DNA from: Nitrospirota bacterium
GTDB lineage: Bacteria > Nitrospirota > Thermodesulfovibrionia > Thermodesulfovibrionales > Magnetobacteriaceae
Reading direction: 5' to 3'
NCBI GenBank assembly: GCA_015233015.1
Contig: JADFYO010000008.1
Coordinates: forward strand, 27,175 to 91,174
Length of the DNA stretch: 64,000 bases
Shown piece by piece: positions 19,252 through 29,504 of this stretch. The notes beneath the pieces are model-generated. The model was not told the DNA's origin and ran no database searches. It worked only from the letters and a program-made list of their open reading frames with translations. Positions within the stretch are counted from its first letter, which is position 1, and each line of letters begins with the position of its first letter. The position numbers and the translations under genes were made by a program.

Positions 19252-20778
19252 TTATTTGTTCCAGCCCTCAGACTGCATGATGGGTTCTATTGCAGTGATA
19301 AACTCATCTGCGTCCCTAAACCCATGGTCTATATCTTTTGAAACAGATTTGTCAACTGCCGCGGCAAGGGCGGCGGGGATTTGGGGATTGCGTTCTAATA
19401 TTGGGATTGGCTCTTCCTCCATGACAATGTCTATGGGATGGCGTTGTGAGACAGGCACTCCTTTGCCCATATTTTCGAAATAATTTTCAGGGATATTCAC
19501 TGTATATTTACCTGTGAGCATAAAATAAAGAGTAACTCCGGCAGCATATAAATCTACCGTGGGTTTGGCGTATTTAAAGTTTTTTATAATCTCCGGAGAC
19601 ATATACATGACAGACCCGGCAAATCCCCCATCAGTTTTTGTTATATCCAAAAATGAGTTTCCGGATTTCACAAACGACTTGGCAAGTCCGTAGTCGCAAA
19701 TCTTAGCCATAACGACGCCGTCCTTTTTAGGTCTGGTTAAGAGAATATTGGACGGTTTAATGTCCCTGTGGATAAATCCATTGGCATGCAGGGTGCTAAG
19801 CCCTTTAAGCACATCGACGGCGATGGCACAGGCCATCCGGGGGCTAAGTATCTTCCCTTGCGTACTATTCATAAGAGCCGGGATGCTTCCTCCCCGTATG
19901 AATTCCATTACAAAATAATATGTGCGGTTAACTATTCCCTTGTCCATGACACGAACGAGGTTAGGATGAATAACCTTAGATTGAACCATCATTTCGCGCT
20001 CAAATATCTTTATATTTTTGGGGTCGTCCACTGCGGACGGGTGAATTTTCTTCAGAGCGCATATCCTGCCCGTATCTTTATGAACGGCCTTATAGACCAC
20101 ACCCATTCCACCCTTGCCGATTTCTTTTAATATAAGATAATGATCGTCAAGGTCATATGTCTGAGCATTTTTCCTCAACGCCTTTACACAGTCCAGGCAT
20201 ACGTACATGGAATCTGGAAACTCACAGGCCAATCCATCAAAATCAGCACTGTCAGAAACATCGGCATGGCACTTGCAGCAGGAATAATGCCTTCCTGTCG
20301 TGCCTATCAAGGCTAAAAAATCCGAACATTCCGCTTTTGCCGCGGAGTCAAGTTTCACTTTCCAGCATCGTGGGCACAAAATTGCCTCGCCTCCGGCTTC
20401 CTTATCCCCGATACCAATATCTTCTTCAGAAAATGCAGCGCCGCAGACGCTGCAAACAAATGTCTTATCACCGATGTTTTCGAGGATAACGCGCAGAAGG
20501 GTACTTCCAACCCTTATCTCATCCAGGTTATTCAGGGCCTGGGAGGTTATTTTCTTTTCGTTGACAAGGGTGCCGTTTCTGCTGTTCAGGTCGGTAATAA
20601 AACACTTATCGTATCGAATTTCCAGTATGCAGTGGTTTCGTGAAACCAGCCTGTCGTTTGTACCTATCTGCAAATCGGAGGATTTAGAGCGGCCAATAAT
20701 AAGGGACTCGGTGTGGCATACGGTAAATCTCTTACCCTTCTGAAGACCTTCAAGTATCTGTATTGTCATATTCAGCAT
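19252..20778 (-). CDS. FHA domain-Zn ribbon(s)-Ser/Thr kinase
   Basis: FHA LIIGRSKSSDLQIG...VSRNHCILEI...LNSRNGTLVN; CSVCGAAF..CPRCW and CCKCHA..CLDC; kinase GKGGMGVVYKAV, HRDIKPSNILL, CDYGLAKS. Confidence 0.92.
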   Translation of the reverse strand: MLNMTIQILEGLQKGKRFTVCHTESLIIGRSKSSDLQIGTNDRLVSRNHCILEIRYDKCFITDLNSRNGTLVNEKKITSQALNNLDEIRVGSTLLRVILENIGDKTFVCSVCGAAFSEEDIGIGDKEAGGEAILCPRCWKVKLDSAAKAECSDFLALIGTTGRHYSCCKCHADVSDSADFDGLACEFPDSMYVCLDCVKALRKNAQTYDLDDHYLILKEIGKGGMGVVYKAVHKDTGRICALKKIHPSAVDDPKNIKIFEREMMVQSKVIHPNLVRVMDKGIVNRTYYFVMEFIRGGSIPALMNSTQGKILSPRMACAIAVDVLKGLSTLHANGFIHRDIKPSNILLTRPKKDGVVMAKICDYGLAKSFVKSGNSFLDITKTDGGFAGSVMYMSPEIIKNFKYAKPTVDLYAAGVTLYFMLTGKYTVNIPENYFENMGKGVPVSQRHPIDIVMEEEPIPILERNPQIPAALAAAVDKSVSKDIDHGFRDADEFITAIEPIMQSEGWNK

Positions 20779-20946
20779 AAATCGAAATCCCTGTGTAACC
20801 TTAGTCTATCACTAGCCGCGCTAAAAAGACAATAAGTATGAACAGTTTGTTTGCCCTTCGTGTCATCCCTCGTGGTTGTCGCGGAATTTTGCATAAATTA
20901 CATATCATGTGTTAAGATTTCCTTAAACGCTGCCGACAGGTAACAG

Positions 20947-22116
20947 ATGAAACCACAGACTGCCGTTATAATTTGCAACTGGAACAAAAAGGACTACCTG
21001 TTACAGTGTATTGCCTCGGTTCTAAACCAGACATACAGGGCATTCGATTGCTATGTAGTGGACAATGCCTCTGACGACGGCTCTGGCGCGGCGGTTAAGG
21101 AACGATATGGCGGCAGGGTCAATCTCATTGAAAATGAAACGAACAAGGGCGGCACCGGCGGCTTTAACACGGGGATTAACGCGGCCTTAAATTCAGGCAA
21201 AGACTATGAATTTCTGCATCTCCTCGATAACGACACAAGGGCTGAGCCTGACGCCCTTGCAGCCCTCGTCGGGTTTATGATTAAACGGCCTGAGGCCGCT
21301 ATTGCCGGCTCAAAACTCTACTATATGGATGGGACACCCGGCACACTTCAGGAATTCGGCGCATGGCTTGACTGGGAGAGGGCATTTATCAAACCCAATA
21401 AAAAAAACTTTTCGGAAATAACTCACGGCGAAATAACCGAAGATATTGAGGTTGACTACGTACCTGCGTGTTCGCTTATCGCAAGGGCAGCGGCCGTAAA
21501 AGAAACAGGCCTTCCCGACGAAAGCTATTTTCTCTACTGGGACGATATGGACTGGGCGTGGCGAATGAAATTAAAGGGTTATAAAATCTACGGTGCGGCG
21601 AAATCAAAGGTCTCACACGCGATGAGCATATCGAGCAAGAAAGACCTCCTCACTACATACTATTTCTGGAGAAACAGGGTAAGATTTTTCAGAAAATATG
21701 GGACTGCCGCGACGATGAAAGCCTTGCTTGACGATGTCTTTACGGCCATATATACGTGCGCGGCGCTCAAAAAGACAAATACAAAGAATATAATCTACCG
21801 CGCTGCCACAGACGGCCTCAGAGATATTGGCGGCAGGGCAGACTTCAATAACGCCGCCGCCCCCGCCCTCGCCTTAGATATACCGAACTCTAAAATAGTA
21901 TGCGGCATAAATAACGCCAGAGTGGTCAACGTAGGTCATGTGATTTTAGATGCCCTCGAGGCAGACGCCAAAGAGAGTGCCGTAATCTACACCGACGGCT
22001 ATGGAAATCAGATTACAGCTGCTGAGGCGTGGAAACTAAAGCAGGCGTACCCGGCTGCCAAAGCAAAATTTATGGATGAAATATTTTTAGCCGCAGGGAG
22101 GCCGACCATTGCCTGA
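20947..22116 (+). CDS. Glycosyltransferase family 2
   Basis: TAVIICNWNKKDYLLQCIASVLNQTYRAFDCYVVDNASDDGS; LHLLDNDTRAEPDAL. Confidence 0.88.
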   Translation: MKPQTAVIICNWNKKDYLLQCIASVLNQTYRAFDCYVVDNASDDGSGAAVKERYGGRVNLIENETNKGGTGGFNTGINAALNSGKDYEFLHLLDNDTRAEPDALAALVGFMIKRPEAAIAGSKLYYMDGTPGTLQEFGAWLDWERAFIKPNKKNFSEITHGEITEDIEVDYVPACSLIARAAAVKETGLPDESYFLYWDDMDWAWRMKLKGYKIYGAAKSKVSHAMSISSKKDLLTTYYFWRNRVRFFRKYGTAATMKALLDDVFTAIYTCAALKKTNTKNIIYRAATDGLRDIGGRADFNNAAAPALALDIPNSKIVCGINNARVVNVGHVILDALEADAKESAVIYTDGYGNQITAAEAWKLKQAYPAAKAKFMDEIFLAAGRPTIA

Positions 22117-23014
22117 TAATGCAGCAACGCCCCTTGTCAGCGCCGTAATAGTTTCATATAACCGGAGGGATGACCTCAGAGAAACTCTTTCGATGCTCAG
22201 CCTTCAGCATTATAAAAACCTTGAGATAATCGTCGTTGACAACGCCTCAGCCGACGGAACTGCCGCGATGATAAGCGAGCTGGTGCTGCCAAACCTGCGG
22301 CTCATTCAGATGGAAGAAAATGTGGGCGTTAAGGCGTATAACAGGGGATTTGAGGCGGCAAACGGGGAATATATCCTTATTCTTGACGACGATTCGTTCC
22401 CTGCCCCTGACGCTATCGAAAAGATGATAGAGAAGTTTAACCGTTATCCAGAAGTCGGCATAGTCTCTTTTACCGTAAAGGACTACTCAACCTTTAAAAA
22501 CAACTCACCGGCTGTGGCAGCTTCAACTGCCGGAGATACAGACTTTAACGATGACTATATAATGTCGTTTCACGGGGCGGGCGCGGGTGTCAGGCGTGAC
22601 GTGCTTAAAAAGGCGGGCGGATATCCGGAGGAATTCTTCCTGTATTTTAACGAGACCGACATGGCGCTGCGCGTGTGGAACGCGGGTTTCAGGATTGAGA
22701 GTTTTCCCGATGTGGTTTGTTACCATAAGAGTTCCATGACTAACAGGACATCGGAGCGCGGGCCGTTTTACTATACCCGTAATATCTTCTGGACGATATG
22801 GAAGAATTACCCTGGGCTGCTGATGTGGAAGGCAACGCTCCTGATGCTATTTTATGTCTTTTATTATGCCTTCGAGCAGCGCACGTTTATATATATCAGG
22901 GCGTTTTTTGACGCGGTTGTTAATGTCCGCATGATTACACGCAACCCCATAAGAACTCAGATTGCAAGGCGGTTCAGGATGCACTATAAGACCCCTTTTA
23001 CGATGTTCAGATGA
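22109..23014 (+). CDS. Glycosyltransferase family 2
   Basis: SAVIVSYNRRDDLRETLSMLSLQHYKNLEIIVVDNASADGT; ILILDDDSFP. Confidence 0.9.
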   Translation: MPDNAATPLVSAVIVSYNRRDDLRETLSMLSLQHYKNLEIIVVDNASADGTAAMISELVLPNLRLIQMEENVGVKAYNRGFEAANGEYILILDDDSFPAPDAIEKMIEKFNRYPEVGIVSFTVKDYSTFKNNSPAVAASTAGDTDFNDDYIMSFHGAGAGVRRDVLKKAGGYPEEFFLYFNETDMALRVWNAGFRIESFPDVVCYHKSSMTNRTSERGPFYYTRNIFWTIWKNYPGLLMWKATLLMLFYVFYYAFEQRTFIYIRAFFDAVVNVRMITRNPIRTQIARRFRMHYKTPFTMFR

Positions 23015-23511
23015 AGAATAAGAATATTCTCGTCATCAGATGCACAGACCTCCAGCACCTCGACAAGGTGTTTAAGAAACTGAGGGCCGAGTTCCCGGAC
23101 GCCAAGCTCTCACTTCTGACCCACCGGCACGGTGCCGCTGCTGCCGCGGCCTACACGGAGACAGTCATCGTCTATCCTTATACGCAGAGCTACGGTTTTT
23201 TCAGAGATATGAAGACCCTTAACGACATGAATTTTGATACGGTAGTAATACCTGTAGGAAACGTAAGCGGCTCAGGTTTTTTGAACGTCTTTCTGTTTAC
23301 GCTGACGATTAAGACAGGGACACGTCTTATGTGTAACCTGCCGCTTGAGCTTAAACCGCTATCAAAATCTAAAATCATAGGGCTGCTGCTGAGAAACAGC
23401 CTTTATACTTTGGCCTCCGGTGTGCTGGCAGCGGTGGCAGGAGCCGTCTTATTAATCGGCTGGCCGGTGTTTGCCTTGTTGACCAGGGGTGGTAAGAGTT
23501 CTGATAAATGA
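23011..23511 (+). CDS. Short heptosyltransferase-like N-domain protein with C-terminal TM
   Basis: NILVIRCTDLQHLDKVFKKLRAEFPDAKLSLLTH resembles the GT9 N-terminal fold; C-terminal hydrophobic AAVAGAVLLIGWPVFALL. Confidence 0.5.
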   Translation: MKNKNILVIRCTDLQHLDKVFKKLRAEFPDAKLSLLTHRHGAAAAAAYTETVIVYPYTQSYGFFRDMKTLNDMNFDTVVIPVGNVSGSGFLNVFLFTLTIKTGTRLMCNLPLELKPLSKSKIIGLLLRNSLYTLASGVLAAVAGAVLLIGWPVFALLTRGGKSSDK

Positions 23512-23601
23512 TTCATCATATGAGGGTGATAATTGACAATTATCATAACAGGTGTGTAGTATATCACAACAAGTTTAATAGGAGTATGTAAGGAATATTA
23601 T

Positions 23602-24807
23602 ATGTTGGTTGAATTTAGTGTAGGAAATTATCTTTCGTTTAAAAATAAAGTAACTCTGAGCATGGCTGCTGGCACTGTCAAGGAATATGCGGAGCATATT
23701 ATCCCTACTATAGATCCTAAGGTAAGTCTTCTAAAAAGTGCAGTTATCTATGGAGCTAATGCAAGCGGTAAAAGCAATCTTATAAAATCATTAAAATTTA
23801 TGAGGGATTTTGTACTTGAATCCGCAGGGACACAGATTACCCAGCTTATTCCCGTAATAAAATATCTTTTTTCCACAGAAAGCGATAAAATCCCTTCTGT
23901 TTTTGAGATAGTATTTATTATAAAGGATGTATTTTATAAGTATGGTTTCGAGGTCGATTCCGATAAGGTTCGTAAAGAGTATCTCTCTGCATATCCAAAG
24001 AAGAGAGAAAGAAAGTATTTTAATAGAGATGATGCCGGTATTCAAGTAGGAAAGTATTTCAGTGAAGGGAAGGGGTTAGAAAAAAAGACAAGGCCTAATT
24101 CTTTATTTCTATCGTACTGTGCTCAAAATAATGGTGCCGTTTCGGGAGGAATATTAAAGTGGTTTTCTAAAATAGATTTTTTGGATAATAATAATTACGA
24201 CTACAATATTGGATTTGCTTTAATGCTAAATGACATGTTAAGGGACAGTAATATAAAAGCAGATGTGCTTAAATTATTAGCAATTACCGATTTGCAAATA
24301 AAGGATATTGTACAAGAATTTATTATGAATGGCAAAGCATATTATTTTACGACGCTTCATACTAAGTATAACGATAAAAATATGCGTGTAGAGGATGTTA
24401 AACTGGGTTTAGAATACGAGTCAGAAGGTACAAAAAAAATAATAAAATATTCAGTTCCAATAATCAAAAAATTATTAAATGGTGGCATTCTGATAATTGA
24501 CGACATGAATGCCATGTTACATACGATAATAAGTAAAGAATTGGTAAAATTATTTAATAATAACGATAAAAATGCACAATTCGTTATTACCACACATGAT
24601 ACAAATTTATTGGATAAGAGGTATTTTAGAAGAGATCAGATTTGGTTTACCGAGAAAGATCAATATGGAGCAACTGATCTGTATTCTTTAATAGAATTCA
24701 AAATCGACAAAAAGAATGATGACTATTATGAAAGAGACTATATAAAGGGAAGATATGGGGCAATACCGTTTCTTGTAGATTTTTCAAAACTTTTTTCGGA
24801 AGATTGA
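23602..24807 (+). CDS. RloA-like AAA/ABC-type ATPase (abortive-infection family)
   Basis: FSVGNYLSFKNKVTLSM; AVIYGANASGKSNLIKSL; LLIIDDMNAMLHTIISKEL; VITTHDTNLLD. Confidence 0.88.
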   Translation: MLVEFSVGNYLSFKNKVTLSMAAGTVKEYAEHIIPTIDPKVSLLKSAVIYGANASGKSNLIKSLKFMRDFVLESAGTQITQLIPVIKYLFSTESDKIPSVFEIVFIIKDVFYKYGFEVDSDKVRKEYLSAYPKKRERKYFNRDDAGIQVGKYFSEGKGLEKKTRPNSLFLSYCAQNNGAVSGGILKWFSKIDFLDNNNYDYNIGFALMLNDMLRDSNIKADVLKLLAITDLQIKDIVQEFIMNGKAYYFTTLHTKYNDKNMRVEDVKLGLEYESEGTKKIIKYSVPIIKKLLNGGILIIDDMNAMLHTIISKELVKLFNNNDKNAQFVITTHDTNLLDKRYFRRDQIWFTEKDQYGATDLYSLIEFKIDKKNDDYYERDYIKGRYGAIPFLVDFSKLFSED

Positions 24808-25433
24808 CAATGCCAATATTTCAGAGGAAGAAAATAACAAAGCCTGCATATGATAAGATATTAATTGTTTGTAATGGAGAAAAGACTGAACCAAACTACT
24901 TTAATAAATTTAAAGATGATCTATATAACAAGATGATTAAAATCGAAGGATCAGAAAAGAATACGGAAAGTCTGGTAAAATATGTCTTAGATAATTATCA
25001 TATTTACGTAAAACCTGATGATGATGACGCTAAAGGATTTGATATTATATGGGTAGTATTTGACAGAGACAGCTTTCCGCCTCAAAAATTCAATGAAGCT
25101 ATCAGATTAGCAGAAAACAATAAAATACGTGTCGCTTATTCGAATGAGGCATTCGAACTATGGTACCTTCTTCATTTTAATTATCACGATAGTGCAATAT
25201 CAAGGAAATTATATGAAGGTAAATTAACAGATCTTTTAGGATATAAATATAAAAAAAACTCTGAGGATATGTATGATACACTCAAGGATAAACAGGAAAC
25301 TGCTATAAAAAATGCAAAGAGATCATTAGAATACTATGAAAATAATGATCCTAATGGGATAAACCCTGAAAAAAATAACCCTTCAACAACCGTTCATCTA
25401 TTGGTTGAAGAGTTAAATACATATAAAAAGTAA
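24804..25433 (+). CDS. RloB-like protein (TOPRIM-like nuclease candidate)
   Basis: KILIVCNGEKTEPNYFNKFKDDL; IIWVVFDRDSF; AYSNEAFELWYLLHF, classic RloB motifs. Confidence 0.9.
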   Translation: MTMPIFQRKKITKPAYDKILIVCNGEKTEPNYFNKFKDDLYNKMIKIEGSEKNTESLVKYVLDNYHIYVKPDDDDAKGFDIIWVVFDRDSFPPQKFNEAIRLAENNKIRVAYSNEAFELWYLLHFNYHDSAISRKLYEGKLTDLLGYKYKKNSEDMYDTLKDKQETAIKNAKRSLEYYENNDPNGINPEKNNPSTTVHLLVEELNTYKK

Positions 25434-25523
25434 AACCTAAAACTGCTGTTCCATTTTGACATCACAGACTATTTTTTTAAGGCACTTGCCCAACCGTCCC
25501 TGAAACTGTTATACTGCCAACTT

Positions 25524-28007
25524 GTGAACTTATCTCTTTTTAGAAAACCGAGCAGGTATATTGGCCATGAAGTCAATATGGTCAGGAAAAGTGGCTCTCC
25601 TGTTAAGGCCGTTTTGTGCTTCCCTGATGTTTACGACATCGGTATGTCACATCTTGGGCTTAAAATCCTTTATAAGATTATCAATGACATGCCGGACTGT
25701 GCCGCGGAGAGGGCATTCTCGCCGTGGATTGACATGGAAGAATACCTCAAGAGGGAGGGGCTGCCGCTTTGTTCTGTTGAAAGCGCCACGCCTCTCCGCG
25801 ATTTTGACGTTGTGGGGTTCAGTCTTCAGTATGAGCTTTCGTATCCGACAGTGCTGAATATGCTCAGCATGGGAGGGATACCCATAAGGGCGGAGGAACG
25901 GCAGGACGGCGGCGCGATAGTGATTGCCGGCGGGCCGTGTGCCTTAAATCCATTTCCCGTGCTCCCGTTTTTTGACGCCTTTGTCATAGGTGACGCAGAA
26001 GAGGTGATTAAAGATATAATGAACTCTGTCCATAGGCATAAGCGTGATGGCGACGGCAGGCGTGAAACTATTTTAAAGGAACTGGCCGCCCTTGACGGCG
26101 TTTTTGTACCGGCGTATTCATCGGGGACGGTAAGACGCCTCTATCTGGCTGACTTAAACGCTGCCCCATACCCGGACACCCCCGTAGTGCCGTACATGGA
26201 GGTCGTCCATGACAGGATAAACATCGAAATTTCGCGCGGCTGTTCATGCGGGTGCCGGTTCTGTCAGGCGGGGATGATTTACAGGCCGACGAGGGAGCGC
26301 GAGCCTTCCACAGTTTTGGCAATTGCCGAGGCTGCCGTTAAAAGCACCGGCTACGGCGAGATCTCCTTTACGTCACTAAATGCGGGGGATTATACCAGGC
26401 TGCCGGAGCTTCTCAGGATGTGCAACCGGAAGTTTGACGGCCGCAACGTGTCATTTTCGCTGCCCTCGATGAGGATAAATTCCATCACAGAGGCGGTCTT
26501 AAAGGAAATTAAAACGGTAAAGAAATCAGGGTTCACCATAGCCCCCGAGGCCGCATCCGCACGCCTTAGGAGCGTCATCAATAAGGATTTCAACGAGGAC
26601 GACTATGAGCGCACTCTCCATACGATTTTCAGCCAGGGATGGCTTAACCTGAAATTATATTTTATGATAGGGCTGCCCACTGAGACAAGCGAAGACATCG
26701 AGGCCATTCCCGCTATGGCGGTGAAGTCTCTGAAGATGGCAAAAAAATTCACCTCGCGCCACGTAAATATAAACATCGGCGTCTCCACATTCGTCCCCAA
26801 GGCACACACGCCGTTTCAGTGGTACGGGCAGATACCGCTTGAAGAAATAATCGAAAAGAAACGATTTCTCATAAAGGCAATCTCCAAAAAGGGCTTAAAC
26901 TTTAAGGGACACAATGAGCAGATGAGCGTGCTGGAGGGTTTTATTGCCAGAGGCGGGAGTTCCGCGGCAGCTGTCATCGAGGCCGCGTGGCGGGCAGGGG
27001 CGCGTCTTGACGCATGGGGAGATGTGTTTAAGTACGAGCACTGGCAGGAGGCGATGGAAAAAACTGGTATCGATATTGCCTCGGAGGCCGCGATGGCTTA
27101 TGACTTGGCCCATGAGTTTGAATGGAACAAGATAGACACGGGTGTTTCTCATGACTATCTGAAAAGGGAATATAAAAAGGCGCTGGAGTTGGAGACGACC
27201 CATGACTGCCGCAAAGGCTGTACCGCCTGCGGCCTTAAATGCGCAAGTGCAGAGTTCTTGTGCAGGGACACAGTCGTCTCAGGCACGAATAAAGTGGCTC
27301 AATTCATAGATAGTGTCTTTAATCCTGTAAGAGTGCGTGTGGCGTTTTCAAAGGCAGGGCATCTTATGTATCTTTCTCATCTTGAGATGATGTCGGCGGT
27401 GCTCAAGGGGCTGCGGCGCGCTCTGGTGCCGCTTGTGCACTCAAAGGGATTTCATCCCATGCCGGTGGTGTCGTTTTCTCCGGCGCTTGGAGTTGGAGTT
27501 GAGGGATTGCGGGAGTATTTCGATATGGAGGTTACGCCGCCCTTTGATATTATGAAATTCAGGGAGGCCATATCGCGGGAGATCCCCTTCGAGGTAAAGG
27601 AAATGTTTTTTATTTCACGGGATACGCCGGCGCTTGGAAAATTTGTTACAGCCTATAAGTACGCGTTCCGTATCGATGAATCTGAGACGATTTCCTCGCT
27701 CAGGGATAAATTAATTTCAGCAGAGCTGCAATGGTTGACACCAATGATGGTAAATTTTGATATAATTAATGGGAGACTTGTGATATTAGTTAAAGACACG
27801 AATGAAAAAAAGGTGAAAATTTCTGAGATAGCAGAGGTACTCACGGGGTTAAACGCGGTGGAAGCCGGTATTAAAAGACTGGCCCTCTATGGGTGGGTAA
27901 ACGGCGGCGATGGGGTAGGCGGCAGATGGGTGATGCCCTGCGAGGCTTCGGGCGGAAACAGTGTGCCCGAATTGCCGGAATTAAAAGAGGCGGTGGATAT
28001 TGGCTAA
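25524..28007 (+). CDS. TIGR03960-type B12-binding radical SAM protein fused to TIGR03936/DUF2344
   Basis: RPSRYIG-type start, CFPDVYDIGMSHLGLKILY; ISRGCSCGCRFCQAGMIYRPTRERE; C-terminal RVAFSKAGHLMYLSHLEMM...HSKGFHPMPVVSFSPALGVGVEG. Confidence 0.93.
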   Translation: MNLSLFRKPSRYIGHEVNMVRKSGSPVKAVLCFPDVYDIGMSHLGLKILYKIINDMPDCAAERAFSPWIDMEEYLKREGLPLCSVESATPLRDFDVVGFSLQYELSYPTVLNMLSMGGIPIRAEERQDGGAIVIAGGPCALNPFPVLPFFDAFVIGDAEEVIKDIMNSVHRHKRDGDGRRETILKELAALDGVFVPAYSSGTVRRLYLADLNAAPYPDTPVVPYMEVVHDRINIEISRGCSCGCRFCQAGMIYRPTREREPSTVLAIAEAAVKSTGYGEISFTSLNAGDYTRLPELLRMCNRKFDGRNVSFSLPSMRINSITEAVLKEIKTVKKSGFTIAPEAASARLRSVINKDFNEDDYERTLHTIFSQGWLNLKLYFMIGLPTETSEDIEAIPAMAVKSLKMAKKFTSRHVNINIGVSTFVPKAHTPFQWYGQIPLEEIIEKKRFLIKAISKKGLNFKGHNEQMSVLEGFIARGGSSAAAVIEAAWRAGARLDAWGDVFKYEHWQEAMEKTGIDIASEAAMAYDLAHEFEWNKIDTGVSHDYLKREYKKALELETTHDCRKGCTACGLKCASAEFLCRDTVVSGTNKVAQFIDSVFNPVRVRVAFSKAGHLMYLSHLEMMSAVLKGLRRALVPLVHSKGFHPMPVVSFSPALGVGVEGLREYFDMEVTPPFDIMKFREAISREIPFEVKEMFFISRDTPALGKFVTAYKYAFRIDESETISSLRDKLISAELQWLTPMMVNFDIINGRLVILVKDTNEKKVKISEIAEVLTGLNAVEAGIKRLALYGWVNGGDGVGGRWVMPCEASGGNSVPELPELKEAVDIG

Positions 28008-29499
28008 CGAGATAATAATAAATACGACATTGGACGAAGTACGCGTAGGGGTGCTCGAGGGCGGACAGCTCGTCGAGTTCTACGTGGAAAGAAAGAAAGA
28101 GGCGAGCCTCGTAGGAAACATATTTAAAGGTAAGGTGGTAAAAATACTGCCGGGAATGCAGTCTGCCTTCGTAGATATTGGGCTTGAAAAGGCGGCGTTT
28201 CTCTACGTTGCCGACATAAAGACCGAGGTTGACGATTTTTCTGAATTTATGGAGGACACCGACGTGCCTATTGAGATACCAGGCAGGCGCGCAAGGAGCG
28301 ACCTCACCATCAGCGAATTGATTCAGGAGGGGCAGGAGGTGCTTGTACAGGTCTCAAAAGATCCAATCGGGACGAAGGGTGCCAGAGGCACATCCTATAT
28401 AACCATACCCGGCAGATATCTCGTCCTCATGCCGACAATAGAGCATGTCGGCATCTCCAGACGCATAGTAAATGTCGAGGAGCGCCAGCGCCTCAGGGCA
28501 ATTATAGACGAGATAAGACCCAAGGGCTATGGCCTCATTGTAAGGACCGCAAGCGAGAACTCAGACCTCGAGGAACTAAGAAAGGACACCGAGTTCCTGC
28601 TTCTTATCTGGGACAATATTCAAAAGAAAAAGGAAAAGGTCTCAGCCCCGTCGCTGCTTTACAGCGACCTTGACCTCACCTTCAGAAGCGTACGCGACCT
28701 GCTTAACGACGATGTCGAACGTCTGGTCATAGACAACAGGGATGAGTACGAGAATATTCTCGACTTTGTAAAGAACTTCTTTCCAAAACTGCTGAAGAAA
28801 ATAGAGCTATATGACAGGCGCGAGCCAATATTCGAGGCATTCGGAATAGAAATAGACATATATAAGGGTTTGGACAGAAAGGTGTGGCTTAAATCAGGCG
28901 GCTACATTGTAATAGACCAGACCGAGGCCATGACCGTCATAGACGTAAACACAGGCAAGTTTGTCGGGAAAAAAGACCTTGAGGACACCATTTTAAAGAC
29001 GAACCTCGAGGCTGTCAAGGAAATCGCCTACCAGATAAGGCTGAGAAACCTGGGCGGCATAATCATAATAGATTTCATAGACATGGAAATTCTCGAAAAC
29101 AGGGATAAGCTCTACTCGGCCTTTGTTGAGATGATGAAAAAAGACAGGGCTAAAAACACCATATTCAATGTCTCAGAGATAGGTCTCATTCAGATGACGA
29201 GAAAGCGGATAAGGGAAAGCCTCGGCAGGACGCTGTGTGAAAGCTGCCCGATGTGCGATGGCAAGGGGTTTGTTAAATCTCCTAAGACTATAAGTTATGA
29301 GATTTTCAGGAGATTAAAAAAGATTCCCCTTCACAAGGGAGCCAAGGTAATCATCTCGGCCAATCCCATAGTCGCCGACTACCTTTCGGACGAACAACGC
29401 GCCGGTCTTGAGGAGTTCGAGGTAACCTATGATATAGTCATCATAGTGAAGGCCGACTCAAGGTTTCATCGCGAGAAGATTGAAATAATGGTTATTTAG
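28000..29499 (+). CDS. rng: Ribonuclease G/E family
   Basis: S1 domain GNIFKGKVVKILPGMQSAFVDIGLEKAAFLYV; GGYIVIDQTEAMTVIDVNTGKF; CPMCDGKG. Confidence 0.95.
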   Translation: MANEIIINTTLDEVRVGVLEGGQLVEFYVERKKEASLVGNIFKGKVVKILPGMQSAFVDIGLEKAAFLYVADIKTEVDDFSEFMEDTDVPIEIPGRRARSDLTISELIQEGQEVLVQVSKDPIGTKGARGTSYITIPGRYLVLMPTIEHVGISRRIVNVEERQRLRAIIDEIRPKGYGLIVRTASENSDLEELRKDTEFLLLIWDNIQKKKEKVSAPSLLYSDLDLTFRSVRDLLNDDVERLVIDNRDEYENILDFVKNFFPKLLKKIELYDRREPIFEAFGIEIDIYKGLDRKVWLKSGGYIVIDQTEAMTVIDVNTGKFVGKKDLEDTILKTNLEAVKEIAYQIRLRNLGGIIIIDFIDMEILENRDKLYSAFVEMMKKDRAKNTIFNVSEIGLIQMTRKRIRESLGRTLCESCPMCDGKGFVKSPKTISYEIFRRLKKIPLHKGAKVIISANPIVADYLSDEQRAGLEEFEVTYDIVIIVKADSRFHREKIEIMVI

Positions 29500-29504
29500 A
29501 TAAC

